A stretch of DNA of 64,000 nucleotides from Sphingobacterium sp. SGG-5 (lineage in GTDB: Bacteria > Bacteroidota > Bacteroidia > Sphingobacteriales > Sphingobacteriaceae). Within the stretch, counting starts at the first letter, position 1. Each line of letters opens with the position of its first letter. Location: NCBI RefSeq assembly GCF_011043525.1, contig NZ_JAAKGO010000004.1, positions 1 to 64,000 of the forward strand, given 5' to 3'. The position numbers and the translations under genes were made by a program. The notes beneath the pieces are model-generated. The model was given only the letters and a program-made list of their open reading frames with translations. It did no database searches and was not told where the DNA came from. Of the stretch, positions 26,603 to 35,824 are shown in pieces.

Positions 26603-27328
26603 CTAATATATAATCAAATAAAGTAAAGAAGCAACGACAGCGCCTATCAACGGCCCTACCACGGGAACCCACGCATAAGACGCATTAAAATCAGCCTTAT
26701 TCTTAATTGGCAGCAAAGTGTGCATAATCCGCGGACCTAAATCTCGCGCGGGATTAATCGCATAGCCGGTTGTTCCTCCTAAAGATAGACCGATGACCCA
26801 GACTAAAAGTGCGACAGGAAGTGCCCCGATAGACCCTAGGCCGATGGGTGACGAATCCGGTAATGAAGCTCCGGTAAAATGCAGGATAGTGAAAATCAGG
26901 ACAAAGGTGCCTACAATTTCAGAAACCAAATTTATAGGGAGGTTTTTGATAGCCGGTGCGGTACAAAAGACAGCTTGTTTGGTTCCCGGATCGTCGGTCC
27001 GGTCAAAATGGTCTTTGTACATGAGCCATACCAAAAAGGCACCCCCCATGGCGCCGATGAACTGTCCCGCCATGTACACCAAAGCGGTTGACATATCTAT
27101 TTTCTCCAACACGAGGTTTGCGAGTGTAACAGCACAATTGAGATGCGCTCCACTATAGGGCCCTGCTATGGTCACCCCCACAAATACAGCAAATGCCCAG
27201 GCCGTGGTGATAACCATCCACCCTGAGTTATTACCCTTGGTTCCTTCAAGAACGACATTGGCGACTACGCCACCTCCTAAAAGGATCATCGAGCCAGTGC
27301 CTAAAATTTCTGCGACAAAAGGAGTCAT
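26603..27328 (-). CDS. glpF: Glycerol facilitator, aquaglyceroporin
   Basis: Inner-membrane channel of the MIP family for glycerol uptake, 241 residues with six helices and two half-helices. The second pore motif is intact (INPARD, residues 191-196, with the Asp typical of glycerol-permeable members). The first is HLNCAV (Asn64-Cys65-Ala66) instead of HLNPAV: the proline at the half-helix start is replaced by cysteine. It follows glpK in the same operon. The start codon is directly preceded by a 56-bp tandem repeat. Function is well supported by context despite the odd motif. Confidence 0.92.
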   Translation of the reverse strand: MTPFVAEILGTGSMILLGGGVVANVVLEGTKGNNSGWMVITTAWAFAVFVGVTIAGPYSGAHLNCAVTLANLVLEKIDMSTALVYMAGQFIGAMGGAFLVWLMYKDHFDRTDDPGTKQAVFCTAPAIKNLPINLVSEIVGTFVLIFTILHFTGASLPDSSPIGLGSIGALPVALLVWVIGLSLGGTTGYAINPARDLGPRIMHTLLPIKNKADFNASYAWVPVVGPLIGAVVASLLYLIIY

Positions 27329-27384
27329 ATGAATTACGAATTATGAATTACGAATTATGAATTACGAATTATGAATTACGAATT
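27329..27384. repeat. Four perfect copies of a 14-bp tandem repeat
   Basis: The unit ATGAATTACGAATT occurs four times head to tail with no mismatch. It fills nearly the whole glpK-glpF gap (27329-27389) and ends at the glpF start codon, so on the glpF mRNA it occupies the ribosome-binding region. Copy-number change would shift the leader by 14 nt per unit. Confidence 0.95.
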
Positions 27385-27389
27385 GTCTA

Positions 27390-28901
27390 TTAATACTGCT
27401 CATTATTCTCATAATCAGCCCAGAATTTAGCGGTCTCCGTGGCTCGTTTCCATTCTTTCAGTTGAGGGCTAAAGTCTCGATTTTTACTCGGTATAAAGAC
27501 TTTATCCTCCTTCCACAGCGCCTGCAATTCTTTGATGTCCTTCCAGAAGCCGACTGCCAATCCCGCCAAGAATGCAGCCCCCATAGCTGTCGTTTCGGTG
27601 ATGTAAGGTCTGATCACTTGCGATTTGACGATATCTGCTTGAAATTGCATGAGGAAATTATTCTGCGTCGCACCACCGTCAACACGCAACTCCTTAATCT
27701 TTGTGTTGGCATCACTTTCCATAGCTTTCAGGATGTCGTACGTCTGGTAAGCAATGCTTTCGAGCGAAGCCCGGGCGATATGCGCATCATTTGCACCACG
27801 CGATAAGCCCACGATCGTGCCCCGGGCTTGCGGGTTCCAGTGCGGTGCACCCAATCCCGAAAAAGCAGGCACAAGATATACCCCGTTGGTATCTTCTACG
27901 CTGGTGGCCAGTTTTTCGATATCACCCGACCGTTTGATGATTCCCAGTTCATCCCGAAGCCATTGTACTACGGCACCACCAATGAATATACTTCCTTCGA
28001 GGGCGTAATTCACTTCCTTCCCAATTTTCCAAGCAACGGTTGTCACCAGCTTATTCTTTGACACAATAGGCTTGTTGCCGATGTTCATCAACAGGAAGCA
28101 ACCTGTGCCGTACGTGTTTTTAACCATTCCTTTTGCGGTACACAGTTGCCCAAATAAGGCCGATTGTTGGTCCCCCGCGATGCCCGCGATGGGGATACGA
28201 TGGCTGATCAGTTCTTGGCTGGTTTCGCCATAGACCTCCGAGCTGCTACACACTGTCGGCAACATAGACCGTGGTATTTCAAATATGTCAAGCAATTCGT
28301 CGTCCCAATCCAGTGTTGTTATATTGAAGAGCAAGGTCCGCGAGGCGTTCGTAACATCTGTAATATGTTTTTCACCGTTCGTCAGGTTGTACACCAACCA
28401 GGAATCTACTGTTCCAAACGCCAGTTCCCCCTTCTCCGCTAAAGCGCGGGCACCCTTCACGTGTTTGAGCATCCAGTTGATTTTCGAAGCCGAAAAGTAA
28501 GCATCGATCAACAACCCAGTTTTTTCTTGAATAATCCTATCATGTCCCTGCGAGCTGATTGACTGGCAATAATCCGCCGTCCGTCTATCCTGCCAAACGA
28601 TCGCGTTACAGATCGGTTTACCTGTTTTTCGGTTCCACACAACCGTCGTCTCGCGTTGATTGGTTATGCCGATCGCTTTTATCGAATCAAGTTTTACCTT
28701 CGCTTTAGCCACTACTTCCGTCATCACCGCCAGTTGTGTCGACCAGATTTCCTCTGCGTCATGTTCCACCCATCCCGACTGGGGATAAATCTGTTTAAAT
28801 TCTTTCTGTGCAATATTGACAGCTTCCCCTCGCTGATCAAACAGTATCGCCCGGGAGCTGGTCGTGCCCTGATCTAATGCTAATATGTATTCCTTTATCA
28901 T
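27390..28901 (-). CDS. glpK: Glycerol kinase
   Basis: Phosphorylates glycerol to sn-glycerol-3-phosphate with ATP in the cytoplasm. The 503-residue protein has the FGGY-kinase start [18 protein letters not shown], the glycerol-binding [10 protein letters not shown] and [12 protein letters not shown], the [10 protein letters not shown] segment, and the C-terminal [18 protein letters not shown] signature. Length equals the E. coli enzyme. It is 25 nt after glpD and 61 nt before glpF on the same strand, forming a glpDKF operon. The protein is standard; the control point is likely the upstream DeoR-type repressor. Confidence 0.97.
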   Translation of the reverse strand: MIKEYILALDQGTTSSRAILFDQRGEAVNIAQKEFKQIYPQSGWVEHDAEEIWSTQLAVMTEVVAKAKVKLDSIKAIGITNQRETTVVWNRKTGKPICNAIVWQDRRTADYCQSISSQGHDRIIQEKTGLLIDAYFSASKINWMLKHVKGARALAEKGELAFGTVDSWLVYNLTNGEKHITDVTNASRTLLFNITTLDWDDELLDIFEIPRSMLPTVCSSSEVYGETSQELISHRIPIAGIAGDQQSALFGQLCTAKGMVKNTYGTGCFLLMNIGNKPIVSKNKLVTTVAWKIGKEVNYALEGSIFIGGAVVQWLRDELGIIKRSGDIEKLATSVEDTNGVYLVPAFSGLGAPHWNPQARGTIVGLSRGANDAHIARASLESIAYQTYDILKAMESDANTKIKELRVDGGATQNNFLMQFQADIVKSQVIRPYITETTAMGAAFLAGLAVGFWKDIKELQALWKEDKVFIPSKNRDFSPQLKEWKRATETAKFWADYENNEQY

Positions 28902-28926
28902 GCTTTTGGTTTATAATCGTTATGTA

Positions 28927-30486
28927 TTATATTACATAATTACGAACTAATTGTTTGTAACTATTGATTTCGTTTTCTATCCATTCATCCGATTTTCCGA
29001 GACATTGCGCCATGATACGTGCCACTTTAGGGGCGGCCTCTAAAGAAGCCTGCGCATCTAACAAAATGAATCGTATGCGTCGTGCCAGGAAGTCTTCTAC
29101 CCGTAAAGCCATCTCTTGCTGACATGCCCATACCACCTCAGCAGCGATGAAATCATACCTATCGTGGAGCTTTTCCTTAAGTTCAGGATTACTTTCTGTT
29201 AGTTGCATAATCTCTTGAACATCACTGCCGTATACCTGCCAATGTCCGGTATGTTTTTCTTTTGTGAAACCATGTATAGGTAGATCCGTGGTGCGGCACT
29301 CCTTAACAGGAAGATGGCCGATTTTGATGGCCATATCAACCGTCTCTTCCGCCATTTTACGGTAGGTCGTCCATTTCCCTCCCGTAATGGTGATCAGATT
29401 TGAAGCACTGCTTATCAATTTATGATCCCGTGAGATTTCCTTGGTGCTGTTGGCGTCGCCTTCGGTAGGAGCGGCTAAAGGTCGCAATCCTGCAAAGATG
29501 CTTAAGATATCTTTCTTAGTCGGTGCATTTTCCAGATATTGATCTGCTGTCTTTAAGATAAAATCAATCTCTTGATCCAATGGTTTCGGTTCGATTTCAT
29601 GCGCATTGAGTGGCGTATCCGTGGTGCCGAGCAATACTTTTCCATGCCATGGAACACCAAACAAAACACGGCCATCGCTTGTCTCGGGAATCATGAGGGC
29701 GTCCTCATTGCCCAAGAATTTCTTATCTACCACCAGGTGCGTACCTTGGCTGGGGCGTACCAGATTCCGATGGGACGGTGTGTCGAGCTTCAGAATATCA
29801 TCTACAAAAATACCTGTGGCATTGATAACCGCTTTTGCGCTGACAGTATAACTTACTCCCGTTTCCCGATCCACGAATGTTAGTCCGTTGACTTTTTGGT
29901 TGGCGTCTTTTTCGATCCGGACTACTTCCGCATAGTTTAATACGGTCGCGCCATGTTCCATTGCCGTTTGTGCTAAATTGATCGCCAACCGTGCATCGTC
30001 AAATTGACCATCATAATACTGTACTCCGCCGATAAGATCTTTGGTTTTTACCTTCGGAAGTTTTTCTACTACTTCCTTTTTACTGAGAAGCGTTGATTTT
30101 CCGATACGGAGTTTGCCCGCCATCCAGTCGTACACCTTTAGCCCGATAAGAAATTTCAGCTTACCAAATAGGCTGTAAGAGGGGATAACAAAACTCTGAA
30201 CAAAAGAAACATGCGGTGCATTCTTGAAAATCAACCCTCTCTCCCGCAACGCAGAATAGACCAGTTTGACATCGCCGTTGGCCAAGTAACGAACGCCGCC
30301 ATGTACGAGCTTTGTGCTTTTGCTGGAGGTTCCTTTTGCGAAATCATACTTTTCCAACAAAAGGGTTTTATATCCCCTTGACGCTGCATCTGCCGCAATA
30401 CCGACCCCGGTTGCCCCCCCTCCGATAATAGCAATATCCCAACTTTTTTCTATAGCACTAAGAGCTTCATTTCTGTTTGGTTTCAT
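28927..30486 (-). CDS. glpD: FAD-dependent glycerol-3-phosphate dehydrogenase
   Basis: Membrane-associated flavoenzyme oxidising glycerol-3-phosphate to dihydroxyacetone phosphate and passing electrons to quinone. The 519-residue protein starts with the FAD-binding IIGGGATGVGIAAD (residues 20-33), then FAKGTSSKSTKLVHGGVRYL, the ISRDHKLISSASNLITITGGKWTTYR-type FAD end motif near residue 365, and a C-terminal DAO_C domain. It is the first gene of glpDKF and is divergent from the DeoR-type regulator. A near-consensus -7 box (TATATTTA, minus strand, 30527-30520) lies 34 nt upstream. Confidence 0.96.
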   Translation of the reverse strand: MKPNRNEALSAIEKSWDIAIIGGGATGVGIAADAASRGYKTLLLEKYDFAKGTSSKSTKLVHGGVRYLANGDVKLVYSALRERGLIFKNAPHVSFVQSFVIPSYSLFGKLKFLIGLKVYDWMAGKLRIGKSTLLSKKEVVEKLPKVKTKDLIGGVQYYDGQFDDARLAINLAQTAMEHGATVLNYAEVVRIEKDANQKVNGLTFVDRETGVSYTVSAKAVINATGIFVDDILKLDTPSHRNLVRPSQGTHLVVDKKFLGNEDALMIPETSDGRVLFGVPWHGKVLLGTTDTPLNAHEIEPKPLDQEIDFILKTADQYLENAPTKKDILSIFAGLRPLAAPTEGDANSTKEISRDHKLISSASNLITITGGKWTTYRKMAEETVDMAIKIGHLPVKECRTTDLPIHGFTKEKHTGHWQVYGSDVQEIMQLTESNPELKEKLHDRYDFIAAEVVWACQQEMALRVEDFLARRIRFILLDAQASLEAAPKVARIMAQCLGKSDEWIENEINSYKQLVRNYVI

Positions 30487-30535
30487 TTTGTTTTATATGT
30501 TTTTGTTTTATTTACATGGTAAATATAGATAAAAT

Positions 30536-30549
30536 CGAAGAAAAACGAA
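30536..30549. promoter_or_regulatory. Candidate GlpR/DeoR operator
   Basis: Two CGAA half-sites at 30536-30539 and 30546-30549 are 10 bp apart, one helical turn, in the 115-bp divergent glpD-glpR region and next to the putative glpD promoter. Direct repeats of this kind are common for DeoR-family repressors. Position is suggestive; the motif is short. Confidence 0.3.
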
Positions 30550-30601
30550 ACTAACTGAAAAAAATAGTTACTATGTTGAATAAGTTTTTTACATTCGGGA
30601 T

Positions 30602-31363
30602 ATGAATAATGTCGAGCGGCACCAGTATATTATCAAGCAAATCAAGAAAAACGGGCATGTATCCGTCTTGGATTTGTGTGAAGAATTGGAAGTTTCTTCT
30701 GTAACAATCCGAAAAGATTTACAGTTTTTGGAAGACTCGGGTTTAGTCTATCGGACACATGGAGGAGCTACTAGTCAAAATCCATATCAGACCGATCGCC
30801 CCGTATTCGAAAAGGAAAAGATACACGAAGAGGAAAAGCAGCTCATCGCCCGCGCGGCCTCGAAGTTGATTGTTCCCAACGATTCGATCATTATCGGATC
30901 GGGCACTACGACGCAGTTTCTGGCTCGGGAAATGAGTCCGCTGGGTGATCTAACAGTTGTTACTTCAGCATTGAATGTTACAATGGAGTTGGTGAAGCAC
31001 CCGAATGTGGAGGTGATCCAATTGGGAGGGTCTGTGCGTCGATCTTCTACTTCGGTTACAGGACCTTACGCCAATACGATATTAGGCAACTTTTTCTGCT
31101 CGAAGTTGTTTTTAGGTGTAGACGGTATCGATCTGGATTTTGGTATTTCCACCACCAGTGCGCAGGAAGCGATGTTGAATCAGAAGATGATTGACGTCGC
31201 ACAACAGGTGATTATACTGGCCGATTCGAGCAAGTTTGGGCGTAAAAGTTTCGGGAAGATTGTGGATTTTTCCAAGATTGATGTGGTGATTAGCGACGAT
31301 ATCCCTTCTTCTTTTCGGGAAATGTTCGAATCCATGGGGATTGAAGCTATTATATGTAAGTAA
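30602..31363 (+). CDS. glpR: DeoR/GlpR family transcriptional regulator
   Basis: Repressor of 253 residues with an N-terminal DeoR winged helix (RHQYIIKQIKKNGHVSVLDL, then SSVTIRKDLQFLEDSGLVYRTHGGA, residues 6-55) and a C-terminal sugar-phosphate sensor domain (IGSGTTT phosphate-binding loop, VTSALNV, QLGGSVR, GVDGI, ILADSSKFG). Adjacent and divergent glpDKF make glycerol-3-phosphate the likely inducer and the glp genes the likely targets. The stop codon directly abuts the GTG start of the downstream ABC transporter, implying one transcript. Confidence 0.9.
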   Translation: MNNVERHQYIIKQIKKNGHVSVLDLCEELEVSSVTIRKDLQFLEDSGLVYRTHGGATSQNPYQTDRPVFEKEKIHEEEKQLIARAASKLIVPNDSIIIGSGTTTQFLAREMSPLGDLTVVTSALNVTMELVKHPNVEVIQLGGSVRRSSTSVTGPYANTILGNFFCSKLFLGVDGIDLDFGISTTSAQEAMLNQKMIDVAQQVIILADSSKFGRKSFGKIVDFSKIDVVISDDIPSSFREMFESMGIEAIICK

Positions 31364-33145
31364 GTGACTCTTTCACAACTATTTGTAAAAATATTACCTT
31401 TCACGAAGCCGTATAAAAACCTGATTTTTTATACGCTGATCCTTACTGTGATCGGATCCCTGGCCGTGCAGGTCAATGCCTATATTTTAAAATATACTGT
31501 AGATACCATCAGCGACCTCCTTGTTGAAGGTACCCCTTTGGTACGCGGCCTCTATATCCTTGGTTTTATTTCGGCTATCTTATTGGCGAAAGAGGTGGTT
31601 TATGCCTGTATACAATTCGGCCAGAAGTTTTACGGCGAAAAGTTACGGATTATGATTGCCCGGGATTTTTCTCAGGCGATCGTCGACAGGATACTGACTT
31701 ACCGTATGGCTTTCTATACCTCTGCGGAGAATGAGTCCGGCAAGCTACAGACCCGGATCGATGCTAGCATCAGTTCGCTGACACGTCTGGTGCAGAATTT
31801 CTTTATCGACATTTTACCTTTGTTTGCCAATGCCATTGTCGCCTTGATATGTATGTTTCTGGCCAATTTTTATGTCGGGCTCGTTGGTCTGTTTATTGTC
31901 CCGGTTTATTTTTATGTTTCTCAGTTACAGGCTACGAAATTGTCCGGCTTCCGCAGACGCATGCGGAGCTATCGGGAGAATAAAAGCAACCAGATTATCA
32001 ATCTGATCGATTCCATCATGGTGATTAAATCTTTCGTACGGGAGGATATTGAGGCCGAGCGGCATCGGAGTATCCAGTATGACATGACCGAAAACCAGAT
32101 GCAGACCCGGAAGACTGGTTTTATCTTCTATAGTATCAAAAGTTTCATCGAACAGATTGGTGTGGTCATTGTGATTATTCTCACCGCATACTTTGTACTG
32201 AACGATCAGATGACATTAGGTGCTATCATGTTTCACATCATGTTATTTAATAACGTCTCGGCACCGATCCGGCAGCTGCACCGGATTTATGACGAAGTCA
32301 ATGACGCCCTTATCTACTCCGAGAGCTTTTTCGATATTCTGGAAGCCGACGATGCTCATGAGCAAAGTGGCGGATATATTCCGACTACGCTTCGGGGAGA
32401 GATACGCATGCAAGATGTCGACTTTGAATACCCTAACGGCGTAAAAGCGTTGCATCGGATTTCGATGACGGTTAAGCCCAACCAGATTACGGCCCTGGTC
32501 GGATTGAGTGGGGCAGGAAAGAGTACGATTATCAATCTTCTGGACAAATTCTACCATCCTTCTTCGGGTCAGATCTTGCTGGATGGGATAGATCTCCGGG
32601 AATACGATACGGATTTTTTGCGACGTAACGTCGGTCTTGTGCTGCAAAGAAATCATATTTTCAAAGGTTCTATCCGCGAAAATATCCGATATGGACGGGT
32701 GGAGGCCACCGAAGAGGAGATTATCGACTCGGCTAAAAAGGCATTTATCCACGAACAGATTACGGAATTGCCCAATGGCTACGATTCTGAAGCCCATTTA
32801 TTATCCGGCGGACAGCAGCAGCGGATTGCCATTGCACGGATGTTTCTGAAAAATCCGCCGATTATCTTTTTGGATGAACCAACGGCCAACTTAGACGCTA
32901 TCGCGACGGAACAGATCAAGAAAAGTCTGGATGCGATAAAAGTTGGGCGTACTGTTGTGATTGTGTCTCATTCCATCTCTCAGATTATCGATGCGTCACA
33001 TATTATAGTCATGGAAAAGGGCAGGGTAGTGGAGGATGGTACACACGATACGTTATATCAAAAGAAAGGGACATATTACCGTATCTTCAGTGCAATGGCG
33101 AATAGTTTGAATATTCAAAAGATAACAGAAAGTATACGGGGGTGA
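31364..33145 (+). CDS. ABC exporter, fused permease and ATPase
   Basis: Half-transporter of 593 residues: six membrane helices (residues about 15-310) followed by a nucleotide-binding domain with Walker A GLSGAGKST (about 381-389), signature LSGGQQQR (about 480) and Walker B IIFLDEPTA (about 500), then the H-loop in VSHSI. The type is the MsbA-like exporter family for lipids, drugs or peptides; substrate unknown. A GTG start is inferred because it begins on the base after the glpR stop and the protein aligns from there as a short cytoplasmic segment before the first helix. Linkage to glpR may be positional only. Confidence 0.9.
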   Translation: MTLSQLFVKILPFTKPYKNLIFYTLILTVIGSLAVQVNAYILKYTVDTISDLLVEGTPLVRGLYILGFISAILLAKEVVYACIQFGQKFYGEKLRIMIARDFSQAIVDRILTYRMAFYTSAENESGKLQTRIDASISSLTRLVQNFFIDILPLFANAIVALICMFLANFYVGLVGLFIVPVYFYVSQLQATKLSGFRRRMRSYRENKSNQIINLIDSIMVIKSFVREDIEAERHRSIQYDMTENQMQTRKTGFIFYSIKSFIEQIGVVIVIILTAYFVLNDQMTLGAIMFHIMLFNNVSAPIRQLHRIYDEVNDALIYSESFFDILEADDAHEQSGGYIPTTLRGEIRMQDVDFEYPNGVKALHRISMTVKPNQITALVGLSGAGKSTIINLLDKFYHPSSGQILLDGIDLREYDTDFLRRNVGLVLQRNHIFKGSIRENIRYGRVEATEEEIIDSAKKAFIHEQITELPNGYDSEAHLLSGGQQQRIAIARMFLKNPPIIFLDEPTANLDAIATEQIKKSLDAIKVGRTVVIVSHSISQIIDASHIIVMEKGRVVEDGTHDTLYQKKGTYYRIFSAMANSLNIQKITESIRG

Positions 33146-33150
33146 CCTTA

Positions 33151-34452
33151 CTAAGGTAACGTGGTGCCGAGCGTCTTTAAGATAGCACTGGCTTTCAACA
33201 GGCATTCTTCGTACTCTTTTTCGACTTGGGCGTCAATGGTGATCGCTCCGCCAGTATGAAAGGAGAGATAAGCTTTTGCCCGGTTGTATAAGATCGTCCG
33301 TATCACCACGTTAAAGTCGAAGTCACCATCCGGTGCGAAATAACCCACGGCACCTGCATAAATACCCCGACGGCTATGTTCATACTGGTCACATAATGCC
33401 ATCGCACTTATTTTCGGGGCACCTGTCATCGATCCCGGCGGAAATATATTTTTGAGGGCTTCGATATCACCAATTTCGGGACTTTTGGTGCACGTGATCG
33501 TCGATACCAGCTGATGTACCTGCCGATAGCTTTTCACCTCCAGCTTACGCTCCGCGGCGACCGTTCCGGGTTTCGCACTGCGTGTCATGTCGTTACGCAC
33601 TAGGTCGACGATCATCACATTCTCGGCGACTTCCTTGGGATTTGTGCGCAGGGCCTCTCGTATCGCTTCGTCTTCCGCCTGCGAGCGACCGCGCGGTGCC
33701 GTCCCTTTGATCGGTTGTGATATTAGCGTTTCGCCCCGTTTCGCTAAAAAACGTTCTGGCGATGCCGATAGGATGTATTGGTCGCCATGCTTAAAGAATG
33801 TCGAAAATGGGGTAGGCGATATTTTATTCAGCGCCAGATACGTGGATACCGGTTCAATCACGGCATCTTCGGCATAAAACTCCTGACAAAGGTTGACTTC
33901 ATAAATATCGCCCCGTTGGATATGATTTTTTAACTGTTCAAAGGCATACATATAGTCCGCTTTGGACATTCTCTTCTGAATTTGCAGCGGTGATACCGTC
34001 GCGGAAGGAGTAGTGTCCGTACGCATGATCTGAGCAAACACCGCATGCGCATCTAAAGTATCCGATGTATGGATGTTTACGGTCTCTTTTGCAATCCGGA
34101 TGACGATTTGGGGAACAAAGAAATGGGCGTCGGGGAACTCCAGTATGTTGGGGAAGGAGGTGGATAACTCCTCGATTTCATTTTTAAGATCGTAACTAAA
34201 AAAGCCAAACATCCAGCGTTGTGGATGTCGGGCTTTAAAGTCGTTAAGCTTGTCAAATGTATGCGGCCCCGTATGGGTAAAAATTGCTGCGGCGCCAACG
34301 GCTAACAGCGTATCTATCGAACCATATTCATCGGCATAGCCGTTGGAATGAAGAAAGCAGACTTGTTCAAACTGCTGTGCCCAGGTCAATGCCCGTTGCT
34401 CAAATACCGATCGTTCAACTTCCAATAGGGCCGTAGCCGCATTTTTATGCAT
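33151..34452 (-). CDS. pabB: Aminodeoxychorismate synthase component I
   Basis: Chorismate-using enzyme making 4-amino-4-deoxychorismate for folate, 433 residues. Core motifs are PIKGTAPRG, ENVMIVDLVRNDM, VHQLVSTI, FPPGSMTGAPK (PabB-like rather than TrpE) and the final FHTGGAITIDAQVEKEYEECLLKA. The ATG at 34452 is chosen over an upstream in-frame TTG; it overlaps the purA stop by 8 nt. No glutaminase subunit (pabA) is nearby. It is convergent with the ABC exporter gene, five bases apart. Confidence 0.9.
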   Translation of the reverse strand: MHKNAATALLEVERSVFEQRALTWAQQFEQVCFLHSNGYADEYGSIDTLLAVGAAAIFTHTGPHTFDKLNDFKARHPQRWMFGFFSYDLKNEIEELSTSFPNILEFPDAHFFVPQIVIRIAKETVNIHTSDTLDAHAVFAQIMRTDTTPSATVSPLQIQKRMSKADYMYAFEQLKNHIQRGDIYEVNLCQEFYAEDAVIEPVSTYLALNKISPTPFSTFFKHGDQYILSASPERFLAKRGETLISQPIKGTAPRGRSQAEDEAIREALRTNPKEVAENVMIVDLVRNDMTRSAKPGTVAAERKLEVKSYRQVHQLVSTITCTKSPEIGDIEALKNIFPPGSMTGAPKISAMALCDQYEHSRRGIYAGAVGYFAPDGDFDFNVVIRTILYNRAKAYLSFHTGGAITIDAQVEKEYEECLLKASAILKTLGTTLP

Positions 34453-35722
34453 GCAACTCAATCGTTTGGGTACGATCCGGTCCTACAGATAAAAACCGGA
34501 TAGGTACTTCCAATATCTTTTCTAAGTAAGCAATATAGTTTTTTAACGCAGTCGGCACCTCTTCGGGGTTACGAATACCGGTCAGATCTTGCTTCCAACC
34601 TTCCAGTTCCTCGAGGATTGGCTCCGGTTTGATAGTATTGATATCGTACGGCATATAGTCGATCACCTCACCGTCGTATTTATAATGCGTACATGCATAT
34701 ATCTTGTCAAACGTATCGAGTACGTCCGCCTTCATCATGATCAATTCCGTCACACCATTCAACATGATCGCATATTTCAAGGCAGGAAGGTCGATCCATC
34801 CGGTACGACGTGCCCGTCCTGTTGTTGCGCCAAATTCGTGGCCCAATTGACGTAGCTTTTCGCCGGTTTCATCCTCCAGTTCGGTCGGGAACGGTCCTCC
34901 GCCCACACGGGTACAATAGGCTTTAAAAATTCCGAATACTTTTCCGATTTTATTCGGTGCAATACCCAGACCGGTACACGCACCTGCTGTTGTCGTATTA
35001 GAAGACGTCACAAAAGGATATGAACCAAAATCAATATCCAGCAATGTACCCTGTGCACCTTCTGCCAAAACTTTCTTGCCGTCTTTTAGGTACTGATTGA
35101 CCAGATGTTCCGAATCCACATGCGGAATGGTTTTAATAAACTCTATGGCCGCAAGGAAAGCTTCTTCCCGTTCCTTAAAGTCCGGAATTTCTCCATAATG
35201 TGCCAGTATGTTGAGGTGTTTCTCTTTCAGTTTTTCATAACGCTCCTTAAAATCCGGTAGGGTTGTATCACCTACACGCAAGCCGTTACGTCCTGTCTTA
35301 TCCATATACGTCGGGCCGATACCTTTTAGGGTCGATCCGATCTTGCTCGATCCCATTTTCGATTCGGAAGCGGCGTCTAACAACTGATGCGTCGGCAATA
35401 TCAGGTGTGCTTTACGTGCTAATACCAGTTTCCCTGCACCCACCGGATCAAACCCCGCAGCCCTCAGGTTGTCGAGCTCCCGTTTGATGATGATGGGGTC
35501 AATGACGACACCATTCCCGATAAGGTTTAAGGTTTTCGGGTTGAAAATTCCCGATGGAATTGTATTTAAAACAAATTTCTTGTTGTCAAATTCTAAGGTA
35601 TGTCCGGCATTCGGACCTCCCTGGAAGCGTGCGATCAAATCGTATTGAGGACAGAGTACATCGACGATCTTTCCTTTACCCTCATCGCCCCATTGTAGGC
35701 CCAGTAGCACATCTACTTGCAT
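34445..35722 (-). CDS. purA: Adenylosuccinate synthetase
   Basis: Joins IMP and aspartate with GTP to make adenylosuccinate, the committed step to AMP. The 425-residue protein starts MQVDVLLGLQWGDEGKGKIVD (GTP-binding loop and catalytic Asp), then GGPNAGHT, GIGPTYMDKTGRNGLR, EGAQGTLLDIDFGSYPFVT and GRARRTGWIDLPALKYA. All are standard. Upstream is fur and downstream, overlapping, pabB. A consensus -7 box (35800-35793) sits inside the fur terminator region. Confidence 0.97.
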   Translation of the reverse strand: MQVDVLLGLQWGDEGKGKIVDVLCPQYDLIARFQGGPNAGHTLEFDNKKFVLNTIPSGIFNPKTLNLIGNGVVIDPIIIKRELDNLRAAGFDPVGAGKLVLARKAHLILPTHQLLDAASESKMGSSKIGSTLKGIGPTYMDKTGRNGLRVGDTTLPDFKERYEKLKEKHLNILAHYGEIPDFKEREEAFLAAIEFIKTIPHVDSEHLVNQYLKDGKKVLAEGAQGTLLDIDFGSYPFVTSSNTTTAGACTGLGIAPNKIGKVFGIFKAYCTRVGGGPFPTELEDETGEKLRQLGHEFGATTGRARRTGWIDLPALKYAIMLNGVTELIMMKADVLDTFDKIYACTHYKYDGEVIDYMPYDINTIKPEPILEELEGWKQDLTGIRNPEEVPTALKNYIAYLEKILEVPIRFLSVGPDRTQTIELHA

Positions 35723-35760
35723 AGCTTTTTGTTTGTTGTTGAAAATGATTAAAAAATAAA

Positions 35761-35794
35761 TGTTCGGAAAATAGATGCGGCTATTTTCCGAACA
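35761..35794 (-). terminator. Intrinsic terminator of fur
   Basis: Perfect 14-bp arms (35761-35774 and 35781-35794) with a 6-nt loop. On the minus strand the stem is followed by TTTATTTTTTAATC. It lies 31 nt after the fur stop and before purA. Confidence 0.85.
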
Positions 35795-35800
35795 AATTTA
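35793..35800 (-). promoter_or_regulatory. purA -7 promoter box
   Basis: TAAATTTG (minus strand) is an exact TAnnTTTG match. The expected start, about 35787, falls inside the 5' arm of the fur terminator, so purA transcripts would begin within the hairpin and cannot refold it fully. Confidence 0.5.
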
Positions 35801-35824
35801 GTATTTAAAATATTGTAATGGGAA

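Noticed and set aside
27329..27384. CRISPR or centromere-like iterons
   Set aside because: Units are contiguous without spacers, and no partition or replication gene is near.
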